From assembly GCF_900231165.1 (NCBI RefSeq), contig NZ_LT960614.1, positions 556,550 through 620,549 on the forward strand: a stretch of 64,000 nt of DNA, in the 5' to 3' direction. The stretch's first letter is position 1, and each line of letters starts with the position of its first letter. Shown piece by piece: positions 62,857-64,000 of this stretch. This DNA comes from Hartmannibacter diazotrophicus (lineage in GTDB: Bacteria > Pseudomonadota > Alphaproteobacteria > Rhizobiales > Pleomorphomonadaceae). Both the position numbers and the translations under genes were made by a program. The notes below the pieces were generated by a model, which saw only the letters and a program-made list of their open reading frames with translations, was not told where the DNA came from and made no database searches.

Positions 62857-64000
62857 GTGTGGAAACCCAAGGACGAGGAGCCGGGCGGCGTTTCTCCAGT
62901 GCGCCCCGAAGCCGAGAGTACGAGTATCCCTCCTCTCGCCGCCATCGGCCTTGCCGGGGAGGCCGGCGATCTCTTGGCCGTCGCGGCTGACCATCTGGGA
63001 CGCCCGCCGGCCGAACTCGTCCTGAGGCTGGGGATTTTGAGCCCCGACGATCTCCAGCAGCGATTGGCCTCCCTGTGGGATCTCCCTTCCCTGTCCGGGG
63101 CAACGGTCGACCTGCTCGACCGTCTCGCGCCACGCTGGGAGGGAGAACTGGCCCTTGCTCTCTTGGGCGATGCGGCGTTCCGCCGCCAGCGCGGCCTTGT
63201 GATCGCGCTGAACGCGCCTTTGCACGACCTGGACCGGCGCCTGCCGCAACTGCTCGCCGCCCGGCGGCTCGGGCTCACGGTCTATCTGGGGCCGATGACG
63301 GGCAGGCATCGCTTCGTGATCTGGGATCTCGGGGATTTCCGGCTCGACATGGTGGTGAAGGCGGCAAGCGGGCAGGATGGCCTTGCGGTTCTGGCCCGCC
63401 AGCGCGGCCCCGGACCGGCCGAGTTCTATCGCCTGCTTGCGAACCGCTACGGGCTGGACTTCGCCTCGCCGGGGGATTTGCGATCCTGCCGGCTGGAGGG
63501 CGGTCCGATCTCGCCGGAGGTGGCCCGCCGCGCTCCCGTCGCCTTCGCGCGCCTGGCCGATGACCGTCCGGTCATTCTCTGCGCGCCGAGGATCGGCCGC
63601 ATCGAGGCCGATCTGCACCGGGTGCTCACCGAGCATCGCCTGCACCGGCCGGTCGTCCTGTGCCCGCCTCGTGACCTGCATCGCCTGGTGCGCGAGGCGG
63701 CCGCCCCCGAAGTCCTGCGCCGGGACCTGACCCGCCTCGACCGGGAGCGGCCGGCCCTTTCGGCGCGAAGGACGCCGTCGCCCTCGCTGCGCTTCTCTCT
63801 CGCGCTCTGGCTGCTGGCGCTTGCCGTCCTTGCGGCGGCTGCACCGCTGGTCTTCATCCATCTCGGCCTCGCGCTGACGATGGTCGGCTTCCTGAGCGTC
63901 GGCCTCGTCCGTTTCTTCGCCGCCCGCGCGATGGGCCTGCAGCCGCCGCGAGCGTTCCGTCCGCCGCGCGATCCGCCGGTCTGCTCGGTCCTCGTGGCCC
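62857..64000 (+). CDS. Membrane glycosyltransferase family 2 protein, N-terminal part (window ends)
   Basis: Open frame running off the window edge (no stop by 64000). GTG at 62857 taken as start, GTG 62899 the alternative; an in-frame stop lies at 62821. About 290 residues of N-terminal domain, including LVLRLGILSPDDLQQRLASLW and RRLGLTVYLGPMTGRHRFV, with repeats like RYGLDFASP, then a TM pair (LRFSLALWLLALAVLAAAAPLVF, LALTMVGFLSVGLVRFFAA) and, at the very end, PVCSVLVA, the usual start of a GT2 catalytic domain. Several Rhizobiales GT2 enzymes have this layout. Product unknown, probably surface polysaccharide. A long minus-strand frame here (62833-63861) is a shadow. Confidence 0.65.
   Translation, partial: MWKPKDEEPGGVSPVRPEAESTSIPPLAAIGLAGEAGDLLAVAADHLGRPPAELVLRLGILSPDDLQQRLASLWDLPSLSGATVDLLDRLAPRWEGELALALLGDAAFRRQRGLVIALNAPLHDLDRRLPQLLAARRLGLTVYLGPMTGRHRFVIWDLGDFRLDMVVKAASGQDGLAVLARQRGPGPAEFYRLLANRYGLDFASPGDLRSCRLEGGPISPEVARRAPVAFARLADDRPVILCAPRIGRIEADLHRVLTEHRLHRPVVLCPPRDLHRLVREAAAPEVLRRDLTRLDRERPALSARRTPSPSLRFSLALWLLALAVLAAAAPLVFIHLGLALTMVGFLSVGLVRFFAARAMGLQPPRAFRPPRDPPVCSVLVA

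Noticed and set aside
62833-63861. 342-codon minus-strand frame at the right edge
   Set aside because: The plus strand reads as a hydrophobic TM pair followed by a GT2 start; the minus frame is low-complexity charged sequence.
1-64000. CRISPR array, rRNA operon, intact IS or prophage
   Set aside because: No regularly spaced repeats of 24-40 nt, no rRNA sequence, no transposase, integrase or phage structural genes seen on either strand.

Overview
The window is about 64 kb of GC-rich, densely coding chromosome from an alphaproteobacterium, most likely of the order Hyphomicrobiales (Rhizobiales). The grounds are gene content and order: rpmH-rnpA-yidC-engB-argB-HAD nucleotidase; phoR-pstSCAB-phoU-phoB with PstC and PstA much longer than the enterobacterial forms; argD-argF-hslO next to a divergent gcrA (the alphaproteobacterial cell-cycle regulator); and long ATGA operon overlaps. 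Genus cannot be assigned from this sequence alone. I see no rRNA, intact insertion sequence, prophage, plasmid function or CRISPR array, so most of this is ordinary core genome with a few accessory patches.

Layout. 1-1306: two short-chain dehydrogenases, the first cut by the window edge. 1307-2756: accessory, poorly coding DNA with an unrecognised gene remnant and an orphan membrane protein. 2757-2833: tRNA-Arg(ACG). 2992-6836: orphan histidine kinase, a MerA-like flavoprotein disulfide oxidoreductase and a TVP38-type membrane protein, the last two translationally coupled. 7321-12334: the core block rpmH-rnpA-yidC-engB-unknown-argB. 12481-16095: HAD nucleotidase, pncB and glycerate 2-kinase. 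16096-16830: an AT-rich island. 16831-23848: GntR regulator, RecD2 helicase, Tat-exported OpgG/D protein and glycogen branching enzyme. 23968-28133: a four-gene ABC importer. 28755-37787: a flippase/synthase-like membrane protein, an OmpR-type two-component pair, two tandem small paralogues of unknown function, an EF-hand protein, and a glutamine-synthetase-like/aminotransferase/DMT module. 37947-42682: lipoprotein hydrolase, lytic transglycosylase and a small arsR-centred cluster. 42744-45732: galE-kdsD-kdsA (KDO and sugar nucleotide supply). 46078-49974: response regulator with an unusual C-terminal domain, polyphosphate kinase 2 and phoR. 50222-56585: pst-pho operon. 56636-61034: hslO, argF, argD, gcrA. 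61132-64000: hydrolase, orphan periplasmic solute-binding protein and the start of a large membrane glycosyltransferase.

How the parts work together. The clearest system is phosphate homeostasis: a tandem PHO box overlapping the phoR stop codon, PstSCAB uptake, PhoU and PhoB, a terminator-like hairpin between pstS and pstC that should make pstS mRNA more abundant than pstCAB, and ppk2 (polyphosphate) divergent from phoR. Envelope functions recur: KDO synthesis, OPG glucan, lytic transglycosylase, YidC and the terminal glycosyltransferase. Arginine biosynthesis is split between argB and argFD.

The least explained elements are the tandem small paralogues at 32102-32809, the Cys-rich ArsR/DUF6428-like pair around a palindromic operator, the FAD-reductase/TVP38 pair, the response regulator with an atypical kinase-like tail, and the AT-rich island. 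I did not find a clearly new defence or mobile system.
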